DNA of 64,000 nt from Pseudomonas sp. R4-35-07 (GTDB lineage: Bacteria; Pseudomonadota; Gammaproteobacteria; Pseudomonadales; Pseudomonadaceae). Location: contig NZ_CP027732.1 in NCBI RefSeq assembly GCF_003852235.1, positions 5,084,001-5,148,000 on the forward strand. Reading direction: 5' to 3'. The position numbers were made by a program, and so were the translations under genes. This document shows positions 1 through 12,954 of this stretch, piece after piece (position 1 is the first letter of the stretch; each line of letters opens with the position of its first letter). The notes under the pieces were generated by a model, which did no database searches, was not told the DNA's origin, and was given only the letters and a program-made list of their open reading frames with translations.

Positions 1-74
1 CCCTGCGCGATGCCGACCGACTCGGCCAGGGCCAGTTCGTACCGCGTCGTTTACCACTGGATTTCTGCTCGTAG
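1..74 (+). CDS. thiD: ThiD C-terminal end (partial)
   Basis: The window opens inside a reading frame (first full codon at base 3) that ends at TAG 72-74. The tail reads [14 protein letters not shown], which resembles the C-terminus of pseudomonad hydroxymethylpyrimidine (phosphate) kinase ThiD. The thiE gene follows 49 bp later on the same strand, the usual thiD-thiE order. ThiD makes HMP diphosphate, one of the two substrates of ThiE. Only about 23 codons are visible, so the call rests mainly on context and the short tail. Confidence 0.6.
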   Translation, partial: LRDADRLGQGQFVPRRLPLDFCS

Positions 75-123
75 TTCACCTTTCATCATCACTTACCGCT
101 CGTCACAGCAAGGGGCTTGCCCG

Positions 124-753
124 ATGAAACTACGTGGCCTTTACGCCATTACCGACAGCCAACTGTTGGCCGGCAAATTCCTCGCCTACGTCGAAGCGGC
201 GTTGGACGGCGGCGTGACATTGCTGCAGTACCGCGACAAAAGCAGCGACGAAGCGCGCCGCCTGCGTGAAGCCGAGAAACTGCGGGAACTGTGCTCGCGC
301 TACAAGACCCACCTGATCATCAACGATGACGCCGAACTGGCCGCGCGCCTGGGCGTGGGTGTGCACCTGGGCCAGACCGATGGCCCGCTGACCCCGGCGC
401 GAGCGCTGCTCGGCTCCAAGGCGATCATCGGCGCAACGTGCCACAGCCAGATCGAGCTGGCCGAACAGGCCGCCCGGGAGGGCGCCAGTTATGTCGCCTT
501 TGGCCGCTTCTTCAATTCCACCACCAAGCCCGGCGCACCGGCCGCCAGCCTTGAAATGCTGGCCGAGGCGCGCCAACGCCTGCACCTGCCGATCTGCGTG
601 ATCGGCGGCGTCACCCTGGAAAACGCCGAGCCGCTGGTGGCCCACGGCGCCGACTTGCTCGCCGTGGTGCACGGCCTGTTCGGCGCCGACAGCACCCAGG
701 AAGTCACGCGCCGCGCCCGTGCGTTCAACGATATTCTTAAATCTTCAGTGTAG
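124..753 (+). CDS. thiE: Thiamine-phosphate synthase ThiE
   Basis: This cytosolic enzyme joins HMP diphosphate and thiazole phosphate to make thiamine monophosphate. The 209-residue product has the normal length and begins [10 protein letters not shown], the first strand of the TIM barrel. Phosphate-binding loops are visible as [17 protein letters not shown] near residue 125 and the CVIGGV stretch near residue 160. The ATG at 124 is preceded by AAGGGG at a workable distance. A longer in-frame reading from base 10 overlaps thiD and lacks homologous sequence, so it is not used. hemL starts 11 bp after the stop. Confidence 0.95.
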   Translation: MKLRGLYAITDSQLLAGKFLAYVEAALDGGVTLLQYRDKSSDEARRLREAEKLRELCSRYKTHLIINDDAELAARLGVGVHLGQTDGPLTPARALLGSKAIIGATCHSQIELAEQAAREGASYVAFGRFFNSTTKPGAPAASLEMLAEARQRLHLPICVIGGVTLENAEPLVAHGADLLAVVHGLFGADSTQEVTRRARAFNDILKSSV

Positions 754-764
754 AGAGCCCGATC

Positions 765-2048
765 ATGTCCCGTTCCGAAACCCTGTTTGCCAATGCCCAG
801 AAACACATCCCCGGCGGTGTGAACTCCCCCGTGCGTGCGTTCAAGAGCGTGGGCGGCACGCCGTTGTTCTTCAAGCATGCCGAAGGCGCCTATGTCACCG
901 ACGAAGATGACAAGCGCTACGTCGACTACGTCGGCTCTTGGGGCCCGATGATCCTCGGTCACAGCCACCCGGACGTGCTGGACGCCGTACGCCAGCAGTT
1001 GCAGCATGGTTTGTCCTACGGTGCCCCAACCGCGATGGAAACCGAGATGGCCGACCTGGTCTGCTCGATCGTGCCGTCGATGGAAATGGTGCGCATGGTC
1101 AGCTCCGGCACCGAGGCCACCATGAGCGCAATCCGTCTGGCCCGTGGTTTCACCGGTCGCGACAGCATCATCAAATTCGAAGGTTGCTACCACGGCCATT
1201 CCGACAGCCTGCTGGTAAAAGCCGGTTCCGGCGCGCTGACCCAGGGCGTACCGAGTTCGGCCGGCGTACCGGCGGCGTTCGCCAAACACACCCTGACCCT
1301 ACCGTTCAACGACATCGCCGCGGTCGAGCAGATGCTCGGTGAAGTCGGCCAGGACGTGGCGTGCATCATCGTCGAGCCGGTCGCCGGCAACATGAACTGC
1401 GTACCACCGGCCCCAGGCTTCCTCGAAGGCCTGCGCGAGCAGTGCGACAAACACGGCGTGGTGCTGATTTTTGACGAAGTGATGACCGGCTTCCGTGTCG
1501 CCCTCGGTGGCGCCCAGGCGCATTACGGCGTAACGCCAGACCTGAGTACCTTCGGCAAGATCATCGGTGGCGGCATGCCAGTGGGCTGCTTCGGCGGCAA
1601 GCGCGAGATCATGCAGCACATCGCCCCACTGGGCCCGGTCTACCAGGCCGGCACGCTGTCCGGTAATCCGCTGGCGATGGCCGCCGGCCTGACCACCCTT
1701 CGCCTGATCAGCCGCCCAGGCTTCCACGCCGAGCTGACCGACTACACCACCCGCCTGCTGGACGGCCTGCAAGTGCGGGCCGACGCTGCCGGCATCCCGT
1801 TTGTCACCACCCAGGCCGGCGGCATGTTTGGCCTGTACTTCAGCGGCGCCGACGACATCGTCACCTTCGATGACGTGATGGGCAGCGACGCGGACTTGTT
1901 CAAGCGCTTCTTCCACCTGATGCTCGAAGGCGGTGTGTACCTGGCGCCCAGTGCGTTTGAAGCCGGCTTCACCTCGATCGCCCACGGCGACGCCGAGCTG
2001 AAGCTGACCCTGGACGCTGCCGAGCGCGCCTTTGCGGCCCTGAAATAA
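765..2048 (+). CDS. hemL: Glutamate-1-semialdehyde 2,1-aminomutase HemL
   Basis: HemL is a PLP enzyme that converts glutamate-1-semialdehyde to 5-aminolevulinate, the entry to heme synthesis by the C5 route. The product has 427 residues, as expected. Visible marks are the N-terminal [13 protein letters not shown], the [10 protein letters not shown] segment, and [14 protein letters not shown], whose Lys265 should carry PLP. It lies 11 bp after thiE and probably shares its transcript. A strong hairpin follows the stop codon. Confidence 0.97.
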   Translation: MSRSETLFANAQKHIPGGVNSPVRAFKSVGGTPLFFKHAEGAYVTDEDDKRYVDYVGSWGPMILGHSHPDVLDAVRQQLQHGLSYGAPTAMETEMADLVCSIVPSMEMVRMVSSGTEATMSAIRLARGFTGRDSIIKFEGCYHGHSDSLLVKAGSGALTQGVPSSAGVPAAFAKHTLTLPFNDIAAVEQMLGEVGQDVACIIVEPVAGNMNCVPPAPGFLEGLREQCDKHGVVLIFDEVMTGFRVALGGAQAHYGVTPDLSTFGKIIGGGMPVGCFGGKREIMQHIAPLGPVYQAGTLSGNPLAMAAGLTTLRLISRPGFHAELTDYTTRLLDGLQVRADAAGIPFVTTQAGGMFGLYFSGADDIVTFDDVMGSDADLFKRFFHLMLEGGVYLAPSAFEAGFTSIAHGDAELKLTLDAAERAFAALK

Positions 2049-2060
2049 GTGACGGCATCC

Positions 2061-2090
2061 TCTGACGTTGCCCGTGCCAACGTCAGATTT
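2061..2090 (+). terminator. Terminator-like hairpin after hemL
   Basis: TCTGACGTTG at 2061-2070 pairs perfectly with CAACGTCAGA at 2078-2087 around a 7-base loop, and TTT follows. It starts 13 bases after the hemL stop. The T-run is short, so termination efficiency is uncertain. Confidence 0.6.
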
Positions 2091-2185
2091 GCTACTTTGC
2101 TTACAGCCATTTCTCGCTTTTTTCGAGAATTGCCCTGCAATCCGGCAGATAACTTGCCCAAGCAGCAGAAAAACGAGTAAAGACT

Positions 2186-2215
2186 TTGTAAGCAGAGGCC
2201 TGCTTATTTCATAAT
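2186..2215 (+). promoter_or_regulatory. Possible sigma-70 promoter of the Sel1 gene
   Basis: TTGTAA at 2186-2191 and CATAAT at 2210-2215 are separated by 18 bases, about 60 bases before the Sel1-protein ATG. A small palindrome, AAGCAG-aggc-CTGCTT (2190-2205), lies inside the spacer and could be an operator. This is a match by eye only. Confidence 0.35.
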
Positions 2216-2273
2216 GCGCGCTTATTGGACCCCGCGAGGGTCCGCGCGCCCCGTCAGAGGTAAGTCGATTCCC

Positions 2274-2828
2274 ATGAAACGCACCGGCCGCACCCTGGTT
2301 CTGGGCTGCCTGTTGCTCCTTCAGCCGCTGCTGGCGCATGCACAAGCAGGCGGCAACTCGTTGTTAATCCCAGCGATGGGTCGTTGCACCCTCAATACCC
2401 AGCCCGACACCCAGGCCGAAGCCCTGAGCGCGTGCCAGAAACAGGCTGATGAAGGGGATGCGCAAGCGCAATACGAGTTGGGCGAGTACTACCACGACAG
2501 CAAGAACCCGGCCGTCGACCTCAACAAAGCGTTGAGCTATTTCGAGAAGGCTTCGCTGCAGGGCCACGCCCAGGCGCAATTCCAGCTGGGCAACATGTTT
2601 TTCCGTGGCGAAGGTGTACCGGCCAATAACGTCCAGGCCTACATCGTGCTGAAAATGGCGGCGGTCAACGGTGCTGAAGACGCGCTGGACACCGCCGACG
2701 AAGTGGCCGAGCACATGCAGCGTGATGAACTGGAAGTAGCGACCCAGGTGCTGGGGCAGATTTTCCGCAACTACCTGCAGGAATTGCAGAGCGCCGATGG
2801 GCGTTCGCCCTTTTCACCCCTTCCCTGA
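2274..2828 (+). CDS. Secreted Sel1/TPR-like repeat protein
   Basis: The 184-residue product starts with a signal peptide (MKRTGRTL, a Leu-rich core, then LLAHAQA), so it should be exported to the periplasm. Two Sel1-type repeats follow: AQAQYELGEYYHD with its partner helix near residues 60-85, and AQAQFQLGNMFFRGEGV near residues 98-120. Sel1 repeats form alpha-solenoids for protein contacts; the partner is unknown. The ATG at 2274 is chosen because the signal peptide starts there, while the upstream in-frame extension is not signal-like. It is a single gene between hemL and a convergent DUF1820 gene. Confidence 0.8.
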   Translation: MKRTGRTLVLGCLLLLQPLLAHAQAGGNSLLIPAMGRCTLNTQPDTQAEALSACQKQADEGDAQAQYELGEYYHDSKNPAVDLNKALSYFEKASLQGHAQAQFQLGNMFFRGEGVPANNVQAYIVLKMAAVNGAEDALDTADEVAEHMQRDELEVATQVLGQIFRNYLQELQSADGRSPFSPLP

Positions 2829-2840
2829 TTCAGCGTTGCC

Positions 2841-3167
2841 TTACTTCTCAGGCATTGGCATCGGAAACGGCATCACATTGCTGGTGCCCCGCGCCTCGCT
2901 GATCTTCGGCGTGCCCAGGCGCTCGACTTCGTCGATGCGCACAATCGAATGCATCGGCACAAAACTGCGCACCACGCCTTCGAACTGGGCCTTGAGCTTT
3001 TCCTCGCCTGGATCGACGACCAGCTGCGTGCGCTCGCCAAAGACGAACTCTTCCACTTCCAGGAAGCCCCACAGATCACTTTGATAGATCTGCTTGGCGT
3101 ACATTTCGAACACCTGGCCCTGGTTAAGGAAAATCACCTTGTAGATTGGAGCTTCACGTTTGGTCAT
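2841..3167 (-). CDS. DUF1820 family protein
   Basis: This is a 108-residue protein beginning MTKREAPIYKVIFLNQGQ, a sequence typical of the DUF1820 family common in gammaproteobacteria. It has no signal peptide or membrane segment. The middle contains FLEVEEFVFGE and the end is Pro/Met-rich (MPFPMPMPEK). No function is established. The ATG at 3167 fits the conserved N-terminus; the upstream in-frame extension is not family-like. It is divergent from miaB and ends 12 bp from the Sel1 gene. Confidence 0.8.
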   Translation of the reverse strand: MTKREAPIYKVIFLNQGQVFEMYAKQIYQSDLWGFLEVEEFVFGERTQLVVDPGEEKLKAQFEGVVRSFVPMHSIVRIDEVERLGTPKISEARGTSNVMPFPMPMPEK

Positions 3168-3261
3168 GGGGGGCGGGTAGCACATCGGCGGATATAAATG
3201 AGGGCGCGAACTATAGCATGGCACCCGATGCACAGTGCTAGGAACCAATGGACATGCCGCC

Positions 3262-3267
3262 TATAAT
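3262..3267 (+). promoter_or_regulatory. Minus-10 element upstream of miaB
   Basis: A perfect TATAAT lies 32 bases before the miaB ATG at 3300. No convincing minus-35 hexamer is seen 16-18 bases further upstream, so the assignment rests on the minus-10 box and its position. Confidence 0.5.
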
Positions 3268-3299
3268 GCGCGGTTCTTTACCACCAGTTGACGATTCCC

Positions 3300-4628
3300 A
3301 TGGCCAAGAAGCTTTACATCGAAACCCACGGTTGCCAGATGAACGAGTACGACAGCTCGCGCATGGTCGATCTGCTGGGTGAACATCAGGCCCTGGAAGT
3401 CACGGCTCGCGCCGAAGATGCTGACGTGATCCTGCTCAATACCTGCTCGATCCGCGAACGGGCCCAAGACCGCGTCTACTCGCAGCTGGGCCGCTGGCGC
3501 GAATTAAAACTGGCCAACCCGGACATGGTGATCGCCGTTGGCGGTTGCGTGGCCAGTCAGGAAGGCGCGGCCATTCGTGACCGCGCGCCCTATGTCGACG
3601 TGGTCTTCGGCCCGCAGACCCTGCACCGCCTGCCGGAAATGATCGATGCCGCACGCGCCACCAAGCTGCCGCAAGTGGACGTGTCGTTCCCCGAAATCGA
3701 AAAATTCGACCATCTGCCCGAGCCGCGCATCGACGGGCCAAGCGCCTATGTATCGGTGATGGAAGGCTGCAGCAAGTACTGCACCTTCTGTGTAGTGCCC
3801 TACACCCGTGGCGAAGAAGTCAGCCGGCCGTTTGACGACGTGCTGGCGGAAATCATCCACCTGGCCGAAAACGGCGTGCGTGAAGTGACTCTGCTGGGGC
3901 AGAACGTCAACGGCTACCGCGGCCAGACCCACGATGGGCGCCTGGCTGACCTGGCGGAGCTGATTCGCGTAGTCGCCGCCGTCGATGGCATCGAGCGCAT
4001 CCGCTACACCACCTCGCACCCGCTGGAGTTCTCCGACAGCCTGATCCAGGCCCACGCCGACGTGCCGGAGCTGGTCAAACACCTGCATTTGCCGGTGCAA
4101 TCGGGCTCAGACCGCATCCTGTCGGCAATGAAGCGCAACCACACGGTCCTGGAGTACAAGTCCAAGCTGCGCAAACTGCGCGCCGCCGTGCCGGGCATCT
4201 GCATCAGTTCGGACTTTATCGTCGGCTTCCCTGGCGAGACCGAGAAGGACTTCCAGCAGACCATGAAGCTGATCGAGGACGTGGGTTTCGACTTCTCCTA
4301 CTCGTTCGTCTACAGCCAACGCCCCGGCACCCCAGCGGCCGACCTGCTGGACGAAACCCCGGAAGCGTTGAAAAAGGAGCGCTTGAATGCGCTGCAACAT
4401 CGGCTGAATCAGCAGGGTTTCGAGATCAGCCGACAAATGGTCGGTTCGATCCAGCGCATCCTGGTAACCGATTACTCGAAGAAAGACCCCGGCGAATTGC
4501 AGGGCCGCACCGAGAACAATCGCATCGTCAACTTCCGCTGCGACAACCCGACCCTGATCGGCCAGTTTGCCGATGTGCACATTGATGCGGCGCAACCGCA
4601 CTCGTTGCGCGGCTCGTTGATCCAGTAA
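3300..4628 (+). CDS. miaB: tRNA methylthiotransferase MiaB
   Basis: MiaB is a radical-SAM enzyme that adds the 2-methylthio group to i6A37 of tRNAs. The 442-residue protein keeps all six cluster cysteines: Cys12, Cys49 and Cys83 in the N-terminal UPF0004 domain, and Cys157, Cys161 and Cys164 in GCSKYCTFC for the radical-SAM cluster. A C-terminal TRAM domain (about 375-440) follows. The ATG at 3300 starts the conserved [13 protein letters not shown]; an upstream in-frame start adds only four residues. A REPIN separates it from phoH. Confidence 0.97.
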   Translation: MAKKLYIETHGCQMNEYDSSRMVDLLGEHQALEVTARAEDADVILLNTCSIRERAQDRVYSQLGRWRELKLANPDMVIAVGGCVASQEGAAIRDRAPYVDVVFGPQTLHRLPEMIDAARATKLPQVDVSFPEIEKFDHLPEPRIDGPSAYVSVMEGCSKYCTFCVVPYTRGEEVSRPFDDVLAEIIHLAENGVREVTLLGQNVNGYRGQTHDGRLADLAELIRVVAAVDGIERIRYTTSHPLEFSDSLIQAHADVPELVKHLHLPVQSGSDRILSAMKRNHTVLEYKSKLRKLRAAVPGICISSDFIVGFPGETEKDFQQTMKLIEDVGFDFSYSFVYSQRPGTPAADLLDETPEALKKERLNALQHRLNQQGFEISRQMVGSIQRILVTDYSKKDPGELQGRTENNRIVNFRCDNPTLIGQFADVHIDAAQPHSLRGSLIQ

Positions 4629-4651
4629 TTCCCCGATCAACACATACCCAA

Positions 4652-4741
4652 TGTGGGAGGGGGCTTGCTCCCGATGGCGGAGTGTCAGCCACCGCATATA
4701 CTGGCTGATACACCGCTATCGGGGGCAAGCCCCCTCCCACA
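4652..4741. repeat. REPIN 1 (paired inverted REPs), miaB-phoH
   Basis: GTGGGAGGGGGCTTGCTCCC at 4653 is mirrored by the inverted copy ending CCTCCCAC at 4740. Each arm carries its own small palindrome around GCTTGC/GCAAGC. The arms flank a variable centre, the structure of a REP doublet. It is intergenic, between miaB and the phoH start. Confidence 0.9.
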
Positions 4742-4833
4742 CTGGAATTACGCCGGATAAGTGCTTTCGCACACCGGCGCGTGGCGTTATTCTCTCTTTC
4801 ACCTCAACAGCCAAAGGGCGGCTAAAAGCGACC

Positions 4834-5838
4834 TTGAACGCACCTACAGTAGAACCCCATCGTTTTCTCCTCGAGCCGTTTGAGGCTCGCCGTTTCGCCA
4901 ACCTGTGCGGACAGTTCGACGAGCACCTGCGGCTGATCGAACAACGCCTGAGCATCGAAATCCGCAACCGCGGCAATCAATTCGAGCTCATTGGTGAACC
5001 TCAACACACCACGTCTGCGGAAAACCTGCTGCGCCGTCTCTACCGCGAAACCAAGGGCAGTGAGCTGTCGCCGGAAACGGTGCACCTGTACCTGCAGGAA
5101 TCCGCCGTGGAAGACCTGGCCAACAACCCGGTGGCCGAAGCCAGCGTGGCCCTGCGTACCAAAAAAGGCATGATTCGCCCACGCGGCTTGAATCAGCAGA
5201 AGTACGTCAAGGAAATCCTCGGCAACGATATCAACTTCGGCATCGGCCCGGCCGGTACCGGCAAGACCTACCTGGCCGTGGCCTGTGCGGTGGATGCCCT
5301 GGAGCGCGAACAGGTTCGCCGCATCCTGCTGGTGCGCCCGGCCGTCGAGGCGGGCGAAAAGCTCGGCTTCCTGCCCGGCGACCTGGCCCAGAAGATCGAC
5401 CCGTACCTGCGCCCGCTCTACGACGCGCTCTACGAAATGCTTGGCTTTGAATACGTGGCCAAGCTGATCGAACGCCAGGTGATCGAAATCGCGCCACTGG
5501 CCTACATGCGCGGTCGCACCTTGAACAACAGCTTCATCATTCTCGACGAAAGCCAGAACACCACGGTCGAGCAGATGAAGATGTTCCTCACCCGTATCGG
5601 TTTCGGCTCCACGGCCGTGATCACCGGTGATATCACCCAGGTCGACCTGCCCAAGGGCACCAAGTCGGGCCTGGGCCAGGTGATCGAAGTGCTCAAGGAT
5701 GTGCCTGGTATCAGCTTTACGCATTTCATGCCCAAGGACGTGGTGCGCCACCCGCTGGTGCAGCGCATTGTCGAGGCCTACGAGCGCTTCGAACACCGCG
5801 ACGACGGCCTGTCCAAGGACGTGCGCCGCGATGCTTGA
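4834..5838 (+). CDS. phoH: PhoH-like ATPase (YbeZ)
   Basis: This is a PhoH-family P-loop ATPase of 334 residues. The Walker A motif GPAGTGKT is near residue 140 and the Walker B-like FIILDESQN near residue 235. The conserved N-terminus [10 protein letters not shown] is preceded only by TTG at 4834, and no ATG or GTG lies nearby in frame except inside the REPIN, so a TTG start is inferred. The stop overlaps ybeY by 8 bases. In enterobacteria YbeZ works with YbeY in ribosome and RNA maturation, and the coupling here agrees with that. Confidence 0.92.
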   Translation: MNAPTVEPHRFLLEPFEARRFANLCGQFDEHLRLIEQRLSIEIRNRGNQFELIGEPQHTTSAENLLRRLYRETKGSELSPETVHLYLQESAVEDLANNPVAEASVALRTKKGMIRPRGLNQQKYVKEILGNDINFGIGPAGTGKTYLAVACAVDALEREQVRRILLVRPAVEAGEKLGFLPGDLAQKIDPYLRPLYDALYEMLGFEYVAKLIERQVIEIAPLAYMRGRTLNNSFIILDESQNTTVEQMKMFLTRIGFGSTAVITGDITQVDLPKGTKSGLGQVIEVLKDVPGISFTHFMPKDVVRHPLVQRIVEAYERFEHRDDGLSKDVRRDA

Positions 5839-6304
5839 GCTTGACCTGCAACTGGCCACCGAAGCGGCCGCGCCCAGCGAAGCACAGTTCCGTCAGTGGT
5901 GTGAGCTGGCCCTGCGCCAGCGCACCGCCGATTCGGAGCTGACCATCCGTCTGGTGGACGAGCCCGAAGGCCGTGAGCTGAATCACACCTGGCGCCAGAA
6001 AGACTACGCGACCAACGTGCTGTCTTTCCCCGCCGACGTGCCCGACGAGTTTCTGGATATCCCGCTGCTGGGCGACCTGGTGATTTGTGTCGCGGTGGTC
6101 GAGCGCGAGGCGCGGGAGCAAGAAAAGGAACTTGAGGCCCACTGGGCCCATCTAGTCATCCACGGCTGCCTGCATCTCTTGGGTTACGACCATATAGACG
6201 ATGACGAAGCCCTGGAAATGGAAGCACTGGAACGAACGTTGCTTGCAGAACTGGGTCATCGCGACCCGTATGCCGACGACGAAAACCAATCGACACTCAA
6301 CTGA
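5831..6304 (+). CDS. ybeY: Endoribonuclease YbeY
   Basis: YbeY is a zinc-dependent RNase needed for 16S rRNA 3' maturation and 70S ribosome quality control. The 157-residue product carries the metal motif [11 protein letters not shown] near residues 112-122. The ATG at 5831 lies inside the phoH end (8-base overlap), which implies translational coupling. corC follows after 27 bp. Confidence 0.95.
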   Translation: MLELDLQLATEAAAPSEAQFRQWCELALRQRTADSELTIRLVDEPEGRELNHTWRQKDYATNVLSFPADVPDEFLDIPLLGDLVICVAVVEREAREQEKELEAHWAHLVIHGCLHLLGYDHIDDDEALEMEALERTLLAELGHRDPYADDENQSTLN

Positions 6305-6331
6305 AACAATCAAGGATTTAGAGTAATCGCT

Positions 6332-7171
6332 ATGAGCGAAGACCGATCGAGCAACGGGCAAAAGTCATGGCTGGGTAAACTGACCCAGGCTTTTGCCCAC
6401 GAGCCGAAAAACCGCCAGGAGCTGCTGGAGCTGCTGCGCGAGGCCCATCAGAACAAGTTGCTGGACAGCGAAGCGCTGGCCATCGTCGAAGGCGCCATCC
6501 AGGTGGCTGACCTGCAAGTACGCGACATCATGGTGCCGCGCTCGCAGATGATCAGCATCAGGGCGACCCAGACCCCGCGCGAATTCCTCCCAGCCGTGAT
6601 CGACTCGGCGCACTCGCGCTACCCGGTGATCGGTGAAAGCCATGACGACGTCATGGGCGTCCTGCTGGCCAAGGACCTGTTGCCGCTGATCCTCAAGGAG
6701 AACGGCGACAACTTCAACATCAAGGACCTGCTGCGCCCGGCTACCTTCGTGCCTGAGTCCAAGCGCCTGAACGTGCTGCTGCGCGAATTTCGCGCCAACC
6801 ACAATCACATGGCGATCGTGATCGACGAATACGGTGGCGTGGCGGGCCTGGTGACCATCGAGGACGTGCTGGAGCAGATCGTCGGCGACATCGAAGACGA
6901 GCACGACGTTGAAGAAGACAGCTACATCAAGCCACTGCCCAGCGGTGACTTCCTGATCAAGGCATTGACGCCCATCGAGAACTTCAACGAGTTCTTCGAC
7001 AGCGAATTCTCCGACGACGAGTTCGACACCGTCGGCGGCCTGGTGATGAGTGCGTTCGGGCACCTGCCCAAGCGTAACGAAACCACCGAGATCGGCGCCT
7101 ATCGCTTCCGCATCCTGAATGCCGACAGCCGCCGCATCCACTTGATCCGTTTGACTCCTATTGCCCGTTAA
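6332..7171 (+). CDS. corC: CorC-like CBS-domain protein (YbeX)
   Basis: The 279-residue cytosolic protein has a CBS pair (about 70-190, including VRDIMVPRSQM and AIVIDEYGGVAGLVTIEDVLEQIVG split across the two repeats) and a C-terminal CorC_HlyC domain. It lacks the membrane DUF21 domain found in larger relatives. In enterobacteria this gene is ybeX/corC, linked to Mg/Co efflux and more recently to ribosome maturation. Its place between ybeY and lnt is the conserved order. The ATG follows an AAGGATTTAGAG ribosome site. Confidence 0.93.
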   Translation: MSEDRSSNGQKSWLGKLTQAFAHEPKNRQELLELLREAHQNKLLDSEALAIVEGAIQVADLQVRDIMVPRSQMISIRATQTPREFLPAVIDSAHSRYPVIGESHDDVMGVLLAKDLLPLILKENGDNFNIKDLLRPATFVPESKRLNVLLREFRANHNHMAIVIDEYGGVAGLVTIEDVLEQIVGDIEDEHDVEEDSYIKPLPSGDFLIKALTPIENFNEFFDSEFSDDEFDTVGGLVMSAFGHLPKRNETTEIGAYRFRILNADSRRIHLIRLTPIAR

Positions 7172-7179
7172 GGATTGAA

Positions 7180-8703
7180 ATGCGCCGTCTGATCGCACCC
7201 GGCTGGCCCGGTAATCTGCTGGCCGTGGTGGCCGGCGCCATCACCACCCTGGCGCTGGCGCCGTTCGATATCTGGCCGCTGGCGCTGGTGGCGGTCGGTG
7301 TCTTCTATATCGGCCTGCGCGAGCTGACACCCCGCCAGGCCCTGGGGCGCGGCTGGTGTTTCGGGTTCGGCCTGTTTGGCGCCGGCACCAGTTGGATCTA
7401 CTACAGCATCCACCACTTCGGCGGCGCTTCGGTGCTGCTGGCGGGTTTCCTGATGCTGCTGTTCACCGCCGCCATCGCCTGGTTCTTCGCCCTGCCCGCC
7501 TGGCTGTGGGCGCGCTGGCTGCGCCGCAATGAAGCGCCCCTGGCCGATGCGCTGACCTTCGCGGCGTTGTGGGTGGGCCAGGAGGCCTTTCGTGGCTGGT
7601 TCCTCACCGGTTTTCCGTGGTTGTACTCCGGCTACAGTCAACTCGACGGCCCGCTGACCGGCCTGGCGCCCTTGGGCGGGATGTGGCTGATTTCGTTCGC
7701 CCTGGCGCTCACGGCCGCCGTGCTGTGCAACCTGCCGCGCCTGTTGGCGAGCAAGCGCAACAGCTTCATCGCCGCCGGCCTGGTGCTGCTCGTTGCGCCA
7801 TGGGCCATCGGCCTGGCGCTCAAGCACCATGCCTGGACCTCGCCCTCCGGCCCGCCTTTGAGCGTGGCCGCCATCCAGGGCAACGTCGAACAAAGCATGA
7901 AGTGGGACCCCGAGCAGCTCAATGCGCAGCTGGCGCTGTACCGCGATATGAGTTTGAGCTCCAGGCGCGTCGACCTGCTGGTATGGCCGGAAACCGCCGT
8001 TCCGGTGCTCAAGGAGTCGGTCGAAGGCTATCTGGGCATGATGGGCAAGTTCGCCGCCGAGCGTAATACCGCGCTTATCACCGGGGTACCGATTCGCCAG
8101 GAAGTACGCCATGAGAAGCGCTACTTCAATGGCATCACCGTGGTCGGCGAAGGTGATGGCACCTACCTCAAGCAAAAGCTGGTGCCCTTTGGTGAATACG
8201 TGCCGTTGCAGGATATGTTGCGCGGGTTGATCGCCTTCTTCGACCTGCCCATGTCGGACTTCGCCCGCGGCCCCGCGGACCAGGCGATGCTTCAGGCCAA
8301 GGGTTATCAGATCGCACCGTTCATTTGCTATGAAGTGGTGTACCCGGAGTTCGCCGCCGGCCTGTCGGCCCAGAGCGACCTGTTGCTGACCATCAGCAAT
8401 GACACCTGGTTCGGCCGCTCCATCGGCCCGCTGCAGCACCTGCAGATGGCGCAGATGCGCGCGCTGGAAGCCGGCCGCTGGATGATCCGCGCCACCAACA
8501 ACGGCGTGACCGGCCTGATCAACCCGTTTGGGCAGATCACCGCACAGATCCCGCAATTCGAGCGCGGCATTCTCTATGGCGACGTGGTGCCGATGCACAA
8601 CCTCACGCCTTACCTGCAATGGCGGTCGTGGCCGTTGATCATTGTGTGCGTGCTGTTGTTCGGCTGGGCGCTGCTGGCGGGTCGAATGGCCAAAACGCTC
8701 TGA
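7180..8703 (+). CDS. lnt: Apolipoprotein N-acyltransferase Lnt
   Basis: Lnt adds the third acyl chain to lipoproteins at the inner membrane. The 507-residue protein has about six N-terminal membrane helices and a periplasmic nitrilase domain from about residue 225. The catalytic triad is visible as Glu in WPETAVPV, Lys in KQKLVPFGEYVP and Cys in FICYEVVYPE. It lies 8 bp after corC. Its substrates in this window include LptE, RlpA, the SltH-like enzyme, the YceK protein and the MORN lipoprotein. Confidence 0.97.
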   Translation: MRRLIAPGWPGNLLAVVAGAITTLALAPFDIWPLALVAVGVFYIGLRELTPRQALGRGWCFGFGLFGAGTSWIYYSIHHFGGASVLLAGFLMLLFTAAIAWFFALPAWLWARWLRRNEAPLADALTFAALWVGQEAFRGWFLTGFPWLYSGYSQLDGPLTGLAPLGGMWLISFALALTAAVLCNLPRLLASKRNSFIAAGLVLLVAPWAIGLALKHHAWTSPSGPPLSVAAIQGNVEQSMKWDPEQLNAQLALYRDMSLSSRRVDLLVWPETAVPVLKESVEGYLGMMGKFAAERNTALITGVPIRQEVRHEKRYFNGITVVGEGDGTYLKQKLVPFGEYVPLQDMLRGLIAFFDLPMSDFARGPADQAMLQAKGYQIAPFICYEVVYPEFAAGLSAQSDLLLTISNDTWFGRSIGPLQHLQMAQMRALEAGRWMIRATNNGVTGLINPFGQITAQIPQFERGILYGDVVPMHNLTPYLQWRSWPLIIVCVLLFGWALLAGRMAKTL

Positions 8704-8721
8704 CAGACACCATAAAACCAA

Positions 8722-8810
8722 TGTGGGAGGGGGCTTGCTCCCGATAGCAGTGTGTCAGTCAGTACATTTGATACTGATACACCGCAATCGGGAGCAAGCC
8801 CCCTCCCACA
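8722..8810. repeat. REPIN 2, lnt to YdcF-like gene
   Basis: GTGGGAGGGGGCTTGCTCCC starts at 8723 and its inverted partner ends at 8809. It sits between the convergent 3' ends of lnt and the YdcF-like gene, where the imperfect palindrome could also slow transcription from both sides. Confidence 0.9.
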
Positions 8811-8824
8811 CTTGGCCAGCGGTG

Positions 8825-9586
8825 CTACTTGTAGAACAACCGGTACCCCACCTGCCCCACCGCCTCATTGATCAACTGCCCGCTCTGCCATACCGCCTTG
8901 ACCTCCGGCATCCAGCCGCCCAGTGGACGCGCGTTGTCCACGCCCAGAAAACCCACTGGCGCGGGCACCACGGTAAAGCCGGCCTTTTCAAAACTCCACA
9001 CCGAACGCGGCATGTGCCAGGCTTGGGTCACTACCACCACGCGCTTGATGCCTTGAGGCAACAGGATCTCGGCGCTCATCTGGGCGTTTTCCCAGGTGGT
9101 GCGGCTACGCTCTTCTTTCCAGCGCACCGTCACGCCGAAGTCATCCTGCATTGACACCGCCATCAACTGCGCCTCGCTGGGCGGCGTGCCGTAATGCAGG
9201 CCACCGGTGGTCAGCAGCGGCAACCCGGACGCCTTGGCCAGTCGCGCCGCATAACGCTCACGCTCCAGGCCGATGCCGGTGGGTTGGTCGGTGCCCCAGG
9301 CAATATCACCGCGCTCGCGCCCGGAACCCAGCACCACAATCGCATCGGCGCGCTGGGCCAGACTTGCCCAGTCTTCGCGGGCCAAAGGCGGCGCTGTCTC
9401 CAAGGCGTGCGCGCCCCACTGCACCATTACCGGCAGGCTGATCAGCCACATCCCGCCCAATCCCAAGGCAAAGCAACACCCCGCCAAGCGCGGTCGACTG
9501 CGGCGAAACCACCAGGCAAGCGCCAGCAACAGCAAGAAAATACCGGGCGGCAGCAACAATTGTTTGATGAAATAACGAAAAGGCAT
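8825..9586 (-). CDS. YdcF/ElyC-like DUF218 membrane protein
   Basis: The 253-residue protein has two N-terminal membrane helices (about 10-30 and 38-60) and a DUF218 domain with ADAIVVLGSGRERGDI, RTTWENAQMSAEIL and VTQAWHMPRSVWSFEKAG. These match the YdcF/SanA/ElyC family; ElyC affects undecaprenyl phosphate use and peptidoglycan in E. coli. The start at 9586 (MPFRYFIKQ) fits the family; the longer reading adds 12 unrelated residues. The exact role here is unknown. Confidence 0.85.
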   Translation of the reverse strand: MPFRYFIKQLLLPPGIFLLLLALAWWFRRSRPRLAGCCFALGLGGMWLISLPVMVQWGAHALETAPPLAREDWASLAQRADAIVVLGSGRERGDIAWGTDQPTGIGLERERYAARLAKASGLPLLTTGGLHYGTPPSEAQLMAVSMQDDFGVTVRWKEERSRTTWENAQMSAEILLPQGIKRVVVVTQAWHMPRSVWSFEKAGFTVVPAPVGFLGVDNARPLGGWMPEVKAVWQSGQLINEAVGQVGYRLFYK

Positions 9587-9678
9587 CGGGCATCTCCAAA
9601 GATGCCCGAAGCCTAGATGCAACGGGGTTCGGCAACAATCCTTACCATCACATTTTGCAAAGTGGCGGATAACGCGGG

Positions 9679-12864
<3,186 letters not shown>

Positions 12865-12873
12865 ATCGGATCG

Positions 12874-12897
12874 GGCGCAGGGCTTGAGCCCTGCGCC
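12874..12897. other. Perfect hairpin between leuS and lptE
   Basis: GGCGCAGGGCT (12874-12884) is followed, after TG, by its exact complement AGCCCTGCGCC (12887-12897). No T-run follows on either strand, so it is not a classical terminator. It may protect the leuS 3' end or weaken read-through to lptE. Confidence 0.7.
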
Positions 12898-12954
12898 GAA
12901 CTAAACCTTCAGGGCCTCGATACGGCCCGCCTGGTTTCAAGGGGAGCAACAAAC

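Noticed and set aside
489..1289. Long minus-strand reading frame across thiE and hemL
   Set aside because: It lies wholly opposite thiE and hemL, which have clear motifs. High-GC codon use produces such frames, and its composition (His, Gly and Gln rich) is that of an antisense shadow.
4652..4741. CRISPR-like repeat reading of the REP copies
   Set aside because: The copies are kilobases apart, inverted in pairs and intergenic, without spacers of regular length. They are REPINs.
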